A stretch of 64,000 bases of DNA from DATARH01 sp036008175 (GTDB lineage: Bacteria; Pseudomonadota; Alphaproteobacteria; ATCC43930; CGMCC-115725): positions 1-64,000 of the forward strand of contig DASYOB010000095.1 of the NCBI GenBank assembly GCA_036008175.1, read 5' to 3'. Positions 25,578 to 33,107 of this stretch are shown piece after piece. The notes under the pieces were generated by a model, which ran no database searches, had not been told where the DNA came from, and saw only the letters and a list, made by a program, of their open reading frames with translations. Numbering within the stretch: the first letter of the stretch is position 1; the number at the start of each line of letters is the position of its first letter. Both the position numbers and the translations under genes were made by a program.

Positions 25578-26024
25578 CTATCCATTGTGGCAACCCTCTG
25601 CGGTGAGCGTGATCGGCCCGTACGGAAATAACTGCCCGATGATAAACCTGAATTGATAACTGACTGTGACTTGGTTACCGCAAGCCGGCGTGTTGGTACT
25701 CGATACATAAGGCGTGACGGTGAAATCGCTGTTCGGCACTGAATCTGCGGATACCTGGGTGGCAGCGTAGGCCTGAACCGTACTGGCGGTGGCGCTGGGA
25801 TTTATGGTGACGTAGCGGGCGGCGGCTTCAGCGGCGAATTGCAGTTCGCTTTGGACCCAATACAGCCTGCCGAACTCGATGACGCCGAACAGGAACAGGA
25901 AGAGAGGGATCGCCGTAAGCGCGAATTCTAACGATTGGGCCCCGTCGCGATTCTTGAGCAACCGCATGAGCAGCCGCCGGATCCGGCGGAGGTCAGCGAT
26001 GGAAGCCCTTGGTATGCTGGGCAT
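25578..26024 (-). CDS. TadE-like pilus assembly protein
   Basis: This 148-residue protein has the canonical TadE N-terminus: a positively charged start, then a DGAQSLEFALTAIPLFLFLF membrane segment (about residues 27-46, with the conserved Glu at the mouth of the helix). A periplasmic part with a cysteine pair (PACGNQ and EGCHNG) follows. TadE-like minor pseudopilins work with the Flp/Tad pilus. It lies seven bases downstream of a second TadE-like gene. The start at 26024 gives a normal family length. Confidence 0.8.
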   Translation of the reverse strand: MPSIPRASIADLRRIRRLLMRLLKNRDGAQSLEFALTAIPLFLFLFGVIEFGRLYWVQSELQFAAEAAARYVTINPSATASTVQAYAATQVSADSVPNSDFTVTPYVSSTNTPACGNQVTVSYQFRFIIGQLFPYGPITLTAEGCHNG

Positions 26025-26031
26025 GGAGATT

Positions 26032-26553
26032 CTAGTTGATCCGGACAGTCGCAGCGGCGGTGAGAACGAACCCACCAGTCGGAACGATCGCAGGATAGGG
26101 GAAAATCGGGTCGTAGGTTGCCTGTGCGCTGACGGTGACATAGGTCGCATCGAACCCGCCCCCATGCGCGCTGCAGTCCGTCCCGCCGCAATTCGGCGGG
26201 GTCGCCGAGCTACCAAGTACCGATGAGAGCGTGCCGTCCGGACACCCACATGCCTGTGACGGTGTGCCGGTGGGTACCGAAACCGTAAGTCCGGCACTCG
26301 TCGCGTTCTGGACGGCGCTCGTGATGTTGGACGAATTGAAACATCCGCAAAAGGCTGCATACCCGGCTCCCGCCGTGGCGGCGTTGCCGACTTGCATCTG
26401 GCGAAACAACGCGGTGCCGATATCGCACAGCACAATGGTCAGCGGAATGATAAAAAACGCGGCCACCAATGCGAATTCGACGGCGCTCGCTCCATCGCTC
26501 GCTGTACCAAGGGAAGGCAATCGCCGAAGCCTCCGGGCGTGTCCCGCCTGCAT
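26032..26553 (-). CDS. TadE/TadF-like pseudopilin with cysteine-rich periplasmic domain
   Basis: This 173-residue protein begins with a basic stretch, then a DGASAVEFALVAAFFIIPLT helix with the conserved Glu, typical of TadE-type pilus proteins. The periplasmic region has several cysteines (AFCGCFN, QACGCPDG, PNCGGTDC). TAAGGAGGGATAA precedes the ATG. It is the middle gene of the TadG-TadE-TadE cluster; the core Tad motor genes are not in the window. Confidence 0.8.
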   Translation of the reverse strand: MQAGHARRLRRLPSLGTASDGASAVEFALVAAFFIIPLTIVLCDIGTALFRQMQVGNAATAGAGYAAFCGCFNSSNITSAVQNATSAGLTVSVPTGTPSQACGCPDGTLSSVLGSSATPPNCGGTDCSAHGGGFDATYVTVSAQATYDPIFPYPAIVPTGGFVLTAAATVRIN

Positions 26554-26563
26554 TTATCCCTCC

Positions 26564-27889
26564 TTATTGGATCAGCTTGACCCGCGCGGAACTGGCGCTA
26601 TCGCCAACACATGAGTTGTTGCTGGAGCTATGGGTGAGTGTTGACCCTCCACTGATCGATACTTTGTCGGACAGGATCTGGGTGGTTCCGACACAAGGGT
26701 TGGTTGAGACAGGGCATTGGGTGATGCTGGTATTGGACGAGCCGCCGCTAAAGGTAACCGTGTTATTCGGCGCATAGACCGCGCCGCCGATGATTTGCGT
26801 CGAACCGCCGGTAAAAGAAACCGATGCATTCGTCGGGGCGACTTTATCGACCCAGATGGCCAGCCCCTCGGTTTCGCCGTTCAGGCCGGACGTGCCGGGG
26901 GCCGGAGCGATAAGATAGACGTTGGTCGAGTTGCCGGAGAACTGGACCTGCGCATTCCCGGCACTCTTGACATAGATCGTGACCCCGTCGGCACAGAGCG
27001 TCCCATTATTGACCTTGACCTGGGGGGCGCTGCCGCTGCCATAGCCGTTCTGATCGGTAAAGACATATACTCCCGGTTTGAGCGTAAAGGCTGTGCTGCC
27101 GCCTATCGATAAACTGCCACAATAGGTGCCGGGGTAGAGCGTTCCGCCCGAGTTGAAGTTTCCATTGTAACCGGCCCCATTGGTGGCGCACGAGCCGACC
27201 GTTGGCGCTGTTCGATGTTGGTAGGGGTCCGGGTACGTTTGCCCTGTGTTTGTGGTCAATCTGTTGGTCGCCGCGAGTGTAGCCCCGCCCGTTACGCTGT
27301 CCCCGCCGTTGAGGTTTATGTTCTGCGCCGAAACGCTGCCGCCGCCGCCCGAGACCACGGTGCCGGTGGTGCCGTTCGAGTTCACGTCGAGGTCGCAGTC
27401 GGTAAGGGAGACCGCGGAACCGCCGGTGTCGCTGAAGGCGGAGTTGGCGGTCGGATTGAGCGATAAGATGCACGGCCCGTTGCTGGTGGTGCCCGCCGTC
27501 GCGGTCGCGGAGATCGTGGGTGCGGAAAGGATCAGCGCACTGAAGTATTGCGGCTGCGGTTGGCTGATCGTTACCGAGTACGCCGCATCGTAGCCGGTGG
27601 GCGACGGGCTTACAGAAGCGGGTGTGACGATGACCCCGTTGTTGCCGTTGGCAAAGCCGAAATTCGCAGCCACGCCCTGGGCGGTCGCAGCGGGGTCGCT
27701 GCCGCCCCCCGCCAGATAGGCGACGACGGCGGCAACCGCTGCCTGATCGGCAGCGCTTTGCATGCTGCGCTTGTTAACCTCCCACATGGCCGCATCGGTT
27801 CCCAGAGCAGCAACGCCCATCACCGCCGTCACCGACAAGGCGGTAATGATCGCGGAAACGCCGCGATCGTCCGTACACAGATTGCGCAA
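26564..27889 (-). CDS. TadG-like (DUF2134/PF13400) pilus-assembly protein
   Basis: This 441-residue protein has an N-terminal DRGVSAIITALSVTAVMGVA segment, a PF13400-like TadG-type transmembrane helix. It is followed by WEVNKRSMQSAADQAAVAAV, an Ala-rich start of the surface region. The remainder is a Ser/Thr/Gly/Asn-rich extracellular portion with repeated beta-like units and scattered cysteines. TTG at 27889 is the apparent start. In other genomes TadG-like proteins bind surfaces or organise the pilus base. The low-complexity passenger fits adhesion, which is inference. Confidence 0.75.
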   Translation of the reverse strand: MRNLCTDDRGVSAIITALSVTAVMGVAALGTDAAMWEVNKRSMQSAADQAAVAAVVAYLAGGGSDPAATAQGVAANFGFANGNNGVIVTPASVSPSPTGYDAAYSVTISQPQPQYFSALILSAPTISATATAGTTSNGPCILSLNPTANSAFSDTGGSAVSLTDCDLDVNSNGTTGTVVSGGGGSVSAQNINLNGGDSVTGGATLAATNRLTTNTGQTYPDPYQHRTAPTVGSCATNGAGYNGNFNSGGTLYPGTYCGSLSIGGSTAFTLKPGVYVFTDQNGYGSGSAPQVKVNNGTLCADGVTIYVKSAGNAQVQFSGNSTNVYLIAPAPGTSGLNGETEGLAIWVDKVAPTNASVSFTGGSTQIIGGAVYAPNNTVTFSGGSSNTSITQCPVSTNPCVGTTQILSDKVSISGGSTLTHSSSNNSCVGDSASSARVKLIQ

Positions 27890-28003
27890 TCTCGCCCAAA
27901 GCGGGCGACCGTAAATGTGGAGAAGCCGGGGAACCCGGTATTATGTAGCAGCCGCCACTAGACCAAAATTGGAACCGGCCGCACTGTAGCACAAAATGGC
28001 GGG

Positions 28004-28477
28004 ATGCCTACGCTTCCGCTGCCCGATGAACAGCCAATCGCGGTTAATGCGCTCCGCAACAAGCGGGCCGAAATTCTCGGGGATCTTGTCGTGCATCAAG
28101 CCGCGATTGATCGGCTCCGCGCTGAGTTGATCCACATCGATGCGGTGCTTCGGCTATTCGATCCCGATACCAATCCCGAGGAGATAGGTGGCAAGCGACG
28201 GTTCCCTCGCCGAACAGAATATTTCGGGCGTGGCGAGGTAACGCGGCTGATCTATGACGCGCTCCGCGACAATGGCACCGTGTCAGCCGCCGAATTGGCC
28301 GAGGCAGTCGCAACGCAGAAAGAGATACCCGAAACTGACCGGGCAATCCGGCGCGAGATAACCGACCGCTTCCTTAACATGCTGCATCACCTGAGACGGC
28401 GCGGCCATTTGGAAAAGATCGGCCACGGGCCGGGAGTGCGGTGGAAGCTCGCGCCGAAAGAGCCGGATCTGTTATAG
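28004..28477 (+). CDS. Hypothetical coiled-coil / winged-helix-like protein
   Basis: This 157-residue protein has an N-terminal coiled-coil-like helix (RNKRAEILGDLVVHQAAIDRL) with DPDTNPEEIGGKRRFPRRTEYF in the linker. A C-terminal half follows (LIYDALRDNGTVSAAELAEA, FLNMLHHLRRRGHLEKIG) that looks like a winged-helix DNA-binding unit. I know such short proteins as uncharacterised in alphaproteobacteria, often near mobile DNA. No Shine-Dalgarno is clear. It overlaps the convergent next gene by six bases. Confidence 0.6.
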   Translation: MPTLPLPDEQPIAVNALRNKRAEILGDLVVHQAAIDRLRAELIHIDAVLRLFDPDTNPEEIGGKRRFPRRTEYFGRGEVTRLIYDALRDNGTVSAAELAEAVATQKEIPETDRAIRREITDRFLNMLHHLRRRGHLEKIGHGPGVRWKLAPKEPDLL

Positions 28478-28771
28478 AATCAGCCGTTCGGCGTGAGACA
28501 TTTTCGCATTGCCAATGCGCCTACATCCGCACCGAAAACATCCGTTAGGAACTAAATCACTTCCCTTTTCAAAAGTTATGCTGATATTATTTGGCATAAG
28601 AGTGACTGTTACTGGACGCAATACAGTCAATATATTTTTGCCGGGTGGTTTGTATAATGCTCCGCAATCTATGCTCACGTCAAAATTCTTCAACGGGTCT
28701 TCTTCGGCAGAGAACGCGGCGCTTACGGCAACGACTATTGCTATGGCGGTATAGGCAAGTAATTTCGGCAT
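28472..28771 (-). CDS. Small secreted protein
   Basis: This 99-residue protein has a clear signal peptide (MPKLLAYTAIAIVVAVSAAF, cleavage predicted after Ala in FSA-EED). The short mature part has the cysteines CGALYK and CFRCGC. ATG at 28771 is preceded by a strong GGAGGAACC. It lies convergent with the coiled-coil gene. No family is recognised; disulfides or a metal site are possible because of the CFRCGC cluster. Confidence 0.6.
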   Translation of the reverse strand: MPKLLAYTAIAIVVAVSAAFSAEEDPLKNFDVSIDCGALYKPPGKNILTVLRPVTVTLMPNNISITFEKGSDLVPNGCFRCGCRRIGNAKMSHAERLIL

Positions 28772-29073
28772 GGTTCCTCCGTCCGCACTCACGCGGATGA
28801 AAGAACCGTCTTGACTTCAAGGCATGAAATCCCCGATAAACGGGCGCACACCATACCAAGCCCGCAGACGGTTCAATGGATGCGGGTTTCACGAAACGGC
28901 CGGGGGTGGCTCCCCGGCCGAACGTGTTTTTAGTCGCGCGGACTCATAATCGGAATCTTTCCGCTCGGCAAGGGCAGATCAACGAATCGGTGGATAACCC
29001 GATTTGTTCTCCAACATGTTGTGGATTTCAGGTTGACGGCCTTTTGACGACAGGCCGCTATGGGCGAATCGGG

Positions 29074-30066
29074 CTATGCGATTCGGCCGCGCTGCCAGTA
29101 CCCGCAGAAATCGACGCTCGGCTTGTTCCGCATCGCCAGCGTCACGAGCCGGTCAACCTGGCCGCCGTTCGGCTCCCGCCGATGATCCTCGCGCCATGCC
29201 GCTTCCTGCGCGAACCGCAGCAGGTACGGGCCGGCTAGGTGATGGTGATGCCCGATCTCGGCGCGGCGCATCCGGCTAAAGAAACCTTCGGCTTGGTTGG
29301 TGTTGATCTCGTCCGGGCCGCCGAGGCTGTAAGCCTCTTGATGGTTGATCCGATGCAGCGTGTACCGGCTGTGAAGGTCATTCCATGAGCCGGCTTCGTC
29401 CGCGTACAGCGTTGTTCCCTGCGGTACCTGTCGGCGGATGAAATTCAGCGCCTCGACCTCAGAGCGGAACACGCCCGGTAGCGTTCGGCCATTACGCTCG
29501 CGGATCACCACCACGACCTTGCGCTTGCCTGATTGGTTACGACGCAAGCGGCGGTCCTTGCGATCCTCGCGCCGATTGGCGGGCTTCACGTAGCCGCCAA
29601 AATAGCCGCCGTCGATTTCGGCCCGTTTGCCCTCGCCGCCGACCCGGCTTTGCCGAACTTCAGCGGCCATCGCCTCGCGCATTTTGTGCGCCAGCACGAA
29701 CGCCGTCTTGTATTGCGTGCCGAGATCGCGGCTGAGCGCGAGCATCGACTTGCCCTTGACCTCATTGCAGAAGACCGCCACGGCCATCAGGTAGGACCGG
29801 AGCGGCATTTTGTGGAACGCGAATAGCGTTCCCGAGGTAACGCTGAAATCCTTGCGGCAGGCTTTGCAGCGCCAGCGGGGCGCACCGTTCGGCCGGCGAG
29901 CCATGTAGACAGTCGGGCAGCCGCAATGCGGGCAATAGGCATCGCCGTTGTTGTCTGACCAGCGAAGCCGGATAAAGACCCGCTCGGCTTCCTCATCCGA
30001 CATACGCGCTACCGACGCTAGCGTAAGCGTCCGTGCGGCTGCGGTAAGGAGGAAGTGTTGGGCCAT
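29074..30066 (-). mobile_element. IS1595-family transposase gene
   Basis: This 330-residue transposase has an N-terminal zinc ribbon (YCPHCGCP and WRCKACRKDF) and then the ISXO2-like DDE domain. Recognisable parts are FSVTSGTLFAFHKMPLRSYL, a first catalytic Asp in AEIDGGYFGGYVK, a second Asp near TTLYADEAGSWNDL, HRINHQEAYS, and the NTNQAEGFFSRMRRAEIGHHHHLAG segment. The frame is intact. The terminal inverted repeats could not be found by eye. It faces a DUF6471-like gene across a shared 110-bp promoter region. Confidence 0.85.
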
Positions 30067-30067
30067 T

Positions 30068-30107
30068 TCCCATCATATTCGGGATGTTCCGCCCGGATAT
30101 AATGGGA
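30068..30107. repeat. 16-bp imperfect inverted repeat in the transposase promoter
   Basis: TCCCATCATATTCGGG (30068-30083) and CCCGGATATAATGGGA (30092-30107) are complementary at 14 of 16 positions around an eight-base spacer. The element starts two bases upstream of the transposase ATG and covers its predicted -10 region, so it looks like an operator or a translational hairpin. Confidence 0.5.
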
Positions 30108-30117
30108 TACTAGCAAC

Positions 30118-30146
30118 TTGCCGTCAACAGAAAAATCGCATATATG
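30118..30146 (+). promoter_or_regulatory. Predicted promoter of the DUF6471-like gene
   Basis: TTGCCG (30118-30123) and TATATG (30141-30146) are separated by exactly 17 bases. On the opposite strand TTGACG (30127-30122) followed by a 17-base spacer and CATTAT offers a promoter for the transposase, so the two -35 boxes overlap. Confidence 0.5.
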
Positions 30147-30161
30147 ATGGGTGACCATCAT
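30144..30161. promoter_or_regulatory. Perfect 7-bp palindrome over the promoter start site (operator candidate)
   Basis: ATGATGG and CCATCAT flank a four-base GTGA spacer. The palindrome overlaps the -10 box and the likely start site of the DUF6471-like gene, 16 bases before its ATG, a classic place for a repressor operator. Confidence 0.45.
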
Positions 30162-30176
30162 TTTTGCGAGAGCCGC

Positions 30177-30416
30177 ATGGATTTTCAATCGAGAGAACGC
30201 GAATGGGCTGACCGCGCCAAGCGACTCGTGAAGGCCGAGCTAAAGCGGGCCGATGTCAGTTATCACCAATTGGCGGAACGTTTGCGGGAGCACGGGCTAG
30301 AGGAAACCGAGGGATCGATCAGCAACAAGCTCAGCCGAGGCACCTTCTCGGCGACGTTCTTTCTGGCAACGATGAAGGCAATCGGGCGGGAGAACTTAAA
30401 TCTGTCAGACGTCTAA
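30177..30416 (+). CDS. DUF6471-like small HTH-type protein
   Basis: This 79-residue protein has AKRLVKAELKRADVSYHQLAERL, then ETEGSISNKLSRGTFSATFFLATMKAIG. It matches the pattern of DUF6471 proteins, which look like XRE-type helix-turn-helix domains. ATG at 30177 gives the compact family length; the longer frame from 30144 would start inside the palindrome. It is divergent from the transposase and followed after 11 bases by the membrane protein at 30428. It may regulate this transposase or its own promoter; that is inference. Confidence 0.7.
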   Translation: MDFQSREREWADRAKRLVKAELKRADVSYHQLAERLREHGLEETEGSISNKLSRGTFSATFFLATMKAIGRENLNLSDV

Positions 30417-30427
30417 ACGAGGTTCGT

Positions 30428-31261
30428 ATGGCACAGGGGGGAATCGGAGAAGAATCCGAAAAAGCGACCGAGCAGCAAGACACCGCCGAACATCGAGACG
30501 AAGGCAAGCAGTACGAAGAACACATACAGAGCGTCACTGCGGTCGTGACAGTAGTAGACCGCATATCGACTGAGCATCAAGCTGACCGCAAACAACGTGA
30601 ACGCCATGAAAGTTTTAAGAGCAAGCGCGAGTGGTTGACCATCGTCGCGCTTCTCATCGCTGCCGGGGTCGCAGCTTGGGGAATCCTTTGGTCCCATTCT
30701 GACACTAGGCGAGCTATTAGAGAAGCGCACGATTCTGCGGAAAAACAAGCTGGAATTTTTGAAGGCCAACTTATCGCTATGAATAAGGCTAACGAAGATA
30801 GCAGCATCGCTCTCAAATCTATACAGCGGGCTTTTATTTTTGTTAGTAAACTTGAGAAAGTCGAATTCTCTGGGAGCATCCCCAGGGCTGACGGTTGGAA
30901 ATTCACTCCCATCTTTGACAATAGCGGAACGACACCGGCCCGAGATATACAGGTTGCGTTCATCACTCCTAAAAAGAGCGTACGTTCCTATTTGAGCCGC
31001 CTGTCCCCGCAAGCTGACATTTTTATTGACGCACCACCAGATCCCGAACCTATCTTCAGTTTGCCAGAGAAAGAGAAGGCTAACGTTGTAATCAATTTGG
31101 GACCATTGGGGCCTCATAATTCCGACCCATTCGAGGAGGGTGCAGCAAATATCTATAAAGCGATGGTTTCTGGAATTAATAGTGGCTCCCAAGAGCGGTT
31201 TATCGCCGGAGCGGTCATTTATAATGACATTTTCTCTATAAAACATGTTCTTAAATACTGA
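30428..31261 (+). CDS. Membrane-anchored hypothetical protein of low GC content
   Basis: This 277-residue protein has a highly charged, Glu/Gln-rich N-terminal tail (about residues 1-65), one membrane segment (WLTIVALLIAAGVAAWGILW, about 69-88), and a helical linker. A probable beta-rich C-terminal domain begins near AFIFVSKLEKVEFSG and includes FTPIFDNSGTTPARDIQVAF. The codon use is clearly AT-richer than the rest of the window, a sign of transfer. The C-terminal pattern is seen in hypothetical proteins of mobile or defence regions, but no function is recognised. It lies 11 bases after the DUF6471-like gene. Confidence 0.65.
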   Translation: MAQGGIGEESEKATEQQDTAEHRDEGKQYEEHIQSVTAVVTVVDRISTEHQADRKQRERHESFKSKREWLTIVALLIAAGVAAWGILWSHSDTRRAIREAHDSAEKQAGIFEGQLIAMNKANEDSSIALKSIQRAFIFVSKLEKVEFSGSIPRADGWKFTPIFDNSGTTPARDIQVAFITPKKSVRSYLSRLSPQADIFIDAPPDPEPIFSLPEKEKANVVINLGPLGPHNSDPFEEGAANIYKAMVSGINSGSQERFIAGAVIYNDIFSIKHVLKY

Positions 31262-31268
31262 CATTGTG

Positions 31269-31400
31269 ATGCGCGGCGATTCTGTTGATGCAAACGCTCG
31301 GCGATGCAGCCACTGGAACTGTACCGATGAAGACTGCGCCGCCGATCAAAAAGAATATGACGCAGCAGTCGCAGCCCTTACGAAGTCGCGCCAGCCATGA
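31269..31400 (+). CDS. Possible 43-residue Cys-containing mini-protein
   Basis: A short frame starting ATG at 31269 contains CSHWNCTDEDC followed by an Ala/Lys helix and TGA. It has no Shine-Dalgarno and starts eight bases after the stop of the membrane protein. The regular cysteine spacing makes it worth listing, but it may be chance. Confidence 0.25.
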   Translation: MRGDSVDANARRCSHWNCTDEDCAADQKEYDAAVAALTKSRQP

Positions 31401-31811
31401 GCGCATAGCGCTCACTCCTTACCCCGTCGCCCCTCCCTGCGTCTAGGTGAGGAAGCCGGACAGCGTAAGGATGCCGAGCGGCCTGCGGGCCGGCAAATTC
31501 CGTTTGGTGGCGTTTGCTCCATAATACCGGGGGAACCGACTGGTGCATACGCGGGCTCCTGCCGAGCGGAAGGGAATGAGTGCGCCGCAGCATCGCGCCG
31601 GGTAACTTTATTAAGGGTTAATTGCCCGAACACGGGCGCAACCGACGCGATAGCCGGTGGCGAGCTGTTACAACCAACTTGAGATACCACCGGCCCCAGG
31701 TCGTATTCATTTTTGGGCAACGTTATTGGGATGTCTTTCTTGTGCAAAATCCCTGGGGGTTGGAGGGGGAAAAGTGCGCCTGCAAACTGAGTTACTCGGC
31801 GGTCATAGCCA
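31401..31811. other. Gene-poor stretch after the acquired patch
   Basis: About 410 bases with no confident gene. A 111-codon minus-strand frame (31412-31747) has a plausible N-terminus but Pro/Arg/Ser-rich remainder, so it may be a decayed gene. AT-rich pieces (31600-31620, 31690-31750) may be residual promoter DNA of transferred material. Confidence 0.35.
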
Positions 31812-31817
31812 AAAAAG

Positions 31818-31843
31818 AAAGGCCGCCAAATGGGGCGGCCTTT
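31818..31843 (-). terminator. Strong intrinsic terminator of the 23-codon mini-gene
   Basis: AAAGGCCGCC (31818-31827) and GGCGGCCTTT (31834-31843) form a perfect 10-bp stem with a six-base loop. On the minus strand it is followed by TCTTTTTT. It lies about 40 bases downstream of the 23-codon ORF. A second hairpin with a GCAA tetraloop (31855-31870) lies between. Confidence 0.8.
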
Positions 31844-31882
31844 CCTCGAAACCTACGGCCTTGCGGCCGTGCCGATGCCTTC

Positions 31883-31954
31883 TCAGGCACGGACCTCCGC
31901 CGAGGCAGGGATCCTGGTCACGGCTGCGGTGGACCGCGGTTGATCGATAGACAC
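31883..31954 (-). CDS. 23-residue peptide of a free-standing mini-gene
   Basis: GTG at 31954 opens a 23-codon frame ending in TGA and encoding a peptide that begins MSIDQPRSTAAVTR and ends IPASAEVRA. The upstream 16 bases (31971-31956) are fully complementary to the universal 3' end of 16S rRNA, with the AGGAGG core seven bases from the start, an unusually complete Shine-Dalgarno sequence. A predicted promoter (TTGCCG, 17 bases, TACATT) and a strong terminator bracket it, so the transcript would be about 170 nt. No known peptide family is recognised. It is divergent from the alpha/beta hydrolase at 32198. Confidence 0.5.
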   Translation of the reverse strand: MSIDQPRSTAAVTRIPASAEVRA

Positions 31955-31955
31955 A

Positions 31956-31971
31956 GGATCACCTCCTTTCT
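31956..31971 (-). promoter_or_regulatory. 16-nt perfect Shine-Dalgarno sequence
   Basis: The minus-strand sequence AGAAAGGAGGTGATCC pairs without mismatch with the terminal 16 bases of bacterial 16S rRNA (GGATCACCTCCTTTCT). Ordinary sites use four to eight of these. The spacing to the GTG start is optimal. Read on the plus strand it equals the 16S 3' tail, so an anti-Shine-Dalgarno decoy is the alternative reading. Confidence 0.65.
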
Positions 31972-31991
31972 GCTGTTGCGCCAAGGCCCCC

Positions 31992-32020
31992 AATGTATGA
32001 GCGCCATCGCGCGGCGGCAA
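31992..32020 (-). promoter_or_regulatory. Predicted promoter of the 23-codon mini-gene
   Basis: On the minus strand TTGCCG (32020-32015), a 17-base spacer and TACATT (31997-31992) match the sigma-70 layout, with four of six bases matching at each box. Transcription would start near 31985, about 30 bases before the GTG. Confidence 0.45.
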
Positions 32021-32197
32021 GCGCGCTTCGTCCCCGCCCGGCACAAGCGGCCAAACGCCGCGCCCGGCGCGGACATGGCGCCCGCGGCGCCGCGAATCGG
32101 CCGTCCGCACGCAGGGCGGACCGTCCGCGTATTGCCGCCGCGCTCCCTCATGGCATGATGGGCGGCAGTAAATCGGGCATCGGTGAGACGGGCTGAT

Positions 32198-32962
32198 ATG
32201 TCGAATATGACGGTGAACGGGATCGAACTCGAAGTCCTGCACCGCGGCAGCGGCACGCCGCTGTTGCTGCTGCACGGCTTCGACACGGTGCACCCGAAGG
32301 CGCCGCTTCTCGACCTGCTCGGCCGGCATGCCGAGATCATTGCCCCCTCCTCGCCCGGCTTCGGCAACACCAAGCGCCCGGCCGATTTCGACACGATGTA
32401 CGACCTCGTCCACCTCTACCTCGCCGTCCTCGACGAGCTGCCCTACGACAAGATCGCACTGTTGGGCCTTTCCTTCGGCGGCTGGCTCGCCGCCGAGGTG
32501 GCGGTCGCCTCCTGCCACAAGTTGTCGAAGCTGATCCTCGTCGATCCGGTCGGCATCAAGCTTGGCGGCCCGACCACCCGCGACATCCTCGACATCTTCA
32601 ACGTCAACCCGGGCGAGCTCCGGCGGCGCAGCTGGTATGACCCGGCAAAGGCGCCCGATTACGACGCAATGACCGACGAGGAGCTGATCATCCACGCGCG
32701 CAACTGGGAGTCGCTCTGCCTCTACGCCTGGCACCCGCTGCTCTTCAACCCGCAGCTGAAGCATTGGCTCGGCCGCATCCAGGTGCCGACGCAGGTGCTG
32801 TGGGGCGCCAGCGACGGCATCGTCAGCCCCGATTACGGCCGCGCCTATGCCGGCCTGATCCCCGGCGCCCGCTTCGAGCTGATCGAGGCGGCCGGCCACC
32901 ACCCCGAGGAGGAGCAGCCCGAGCGCTTTTCCGAGCGCGTCGCTGCTTTCCTGAAGGAATGA
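32198..32962 (+). CDS. Alpha/beta hydrolase
   Basis: This 254-residue protein has the alpha/beta-hydrolase fold. An oxyanion-type LLLLHGFDT segment lies near the N-terminus, the nucleophile elbow GLSFGGW near residue 97, the acid in VLWGASDGIVSPDYG near 203, and the catalytic His in EAAGHHPEEEQPERF near 232. Members include C-C hydrolases and epoxide or ester hydrolases. ATG 32198 is used; a second ATG lies nine bases on and an upstream GTG at 32183 is unlikely. It begins about 180 bases from the mini-gene promoter on the other strand. Confidence 0.85.
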   Translation: MSNMTVNGIELEVLHRGSGTPLLLLHGFDTVHPKAPLLDLLGRHAEIIAPSSPGFGNTKRPADFDTMYDLVHLYLAVLDELPYDKIALLGLSFGGWLAAEVAVASCHKLSKLILVDPVGIKLGGPTTRDILDIFNVNPGELRRRSWYDPAKAPDYDAMTDEELIIHARNWESLCLYAWHPLLFNPQLKHWLGRIQVPTQVLWGASDGIVSPDYGRAYAGLIPGARFELIEAAGHHPEEEQPERFSERVAAFLKE

Positions 32963-33007
32963 CCTTGCACGAGCTGTGCGGCGTAACGAGCGCAGGGGTC
33001 AAGTCTA

Positions 33008-33089
33008 TCGTCACCCCCGCGAAAGCGGGGGTCCAGGGCGAGTGACGAACCCTATGGCTCTGGATTCCCGCTTTCGCGGGAATGACGAG
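33008..33089. repeat. Palindromic repeat (GTCAYYCCCGCGAAAGCGGG type)
   Basis: CGTCACCCCCGCGAAAGCGG and its imperfect complement ending GCGGGAATGACG face each other across 20-odd bases, and each half carries its own CCCGCGAAAGCGGG-like hairpin. Such elements are common intergenic repeats in proteobacteria. It separates the hydrolase from the MetE-like gene. Confidence 0.75.
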
Positions 33090-33107
33090 TGAGATGGGAG
33101 GGAATCC

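Noticed and set aside
28948..28985. tRNA-Met-like anticodon fragment
   Set aside because: Stem complementarity fails and no acceptor or T arm is found.
31412..31747. 111-codon minus-strand frame
   Set aside because: Protein-like N-terminus but Pro/Arg-rich remainder and no recognisable family; probably decayed or chance.
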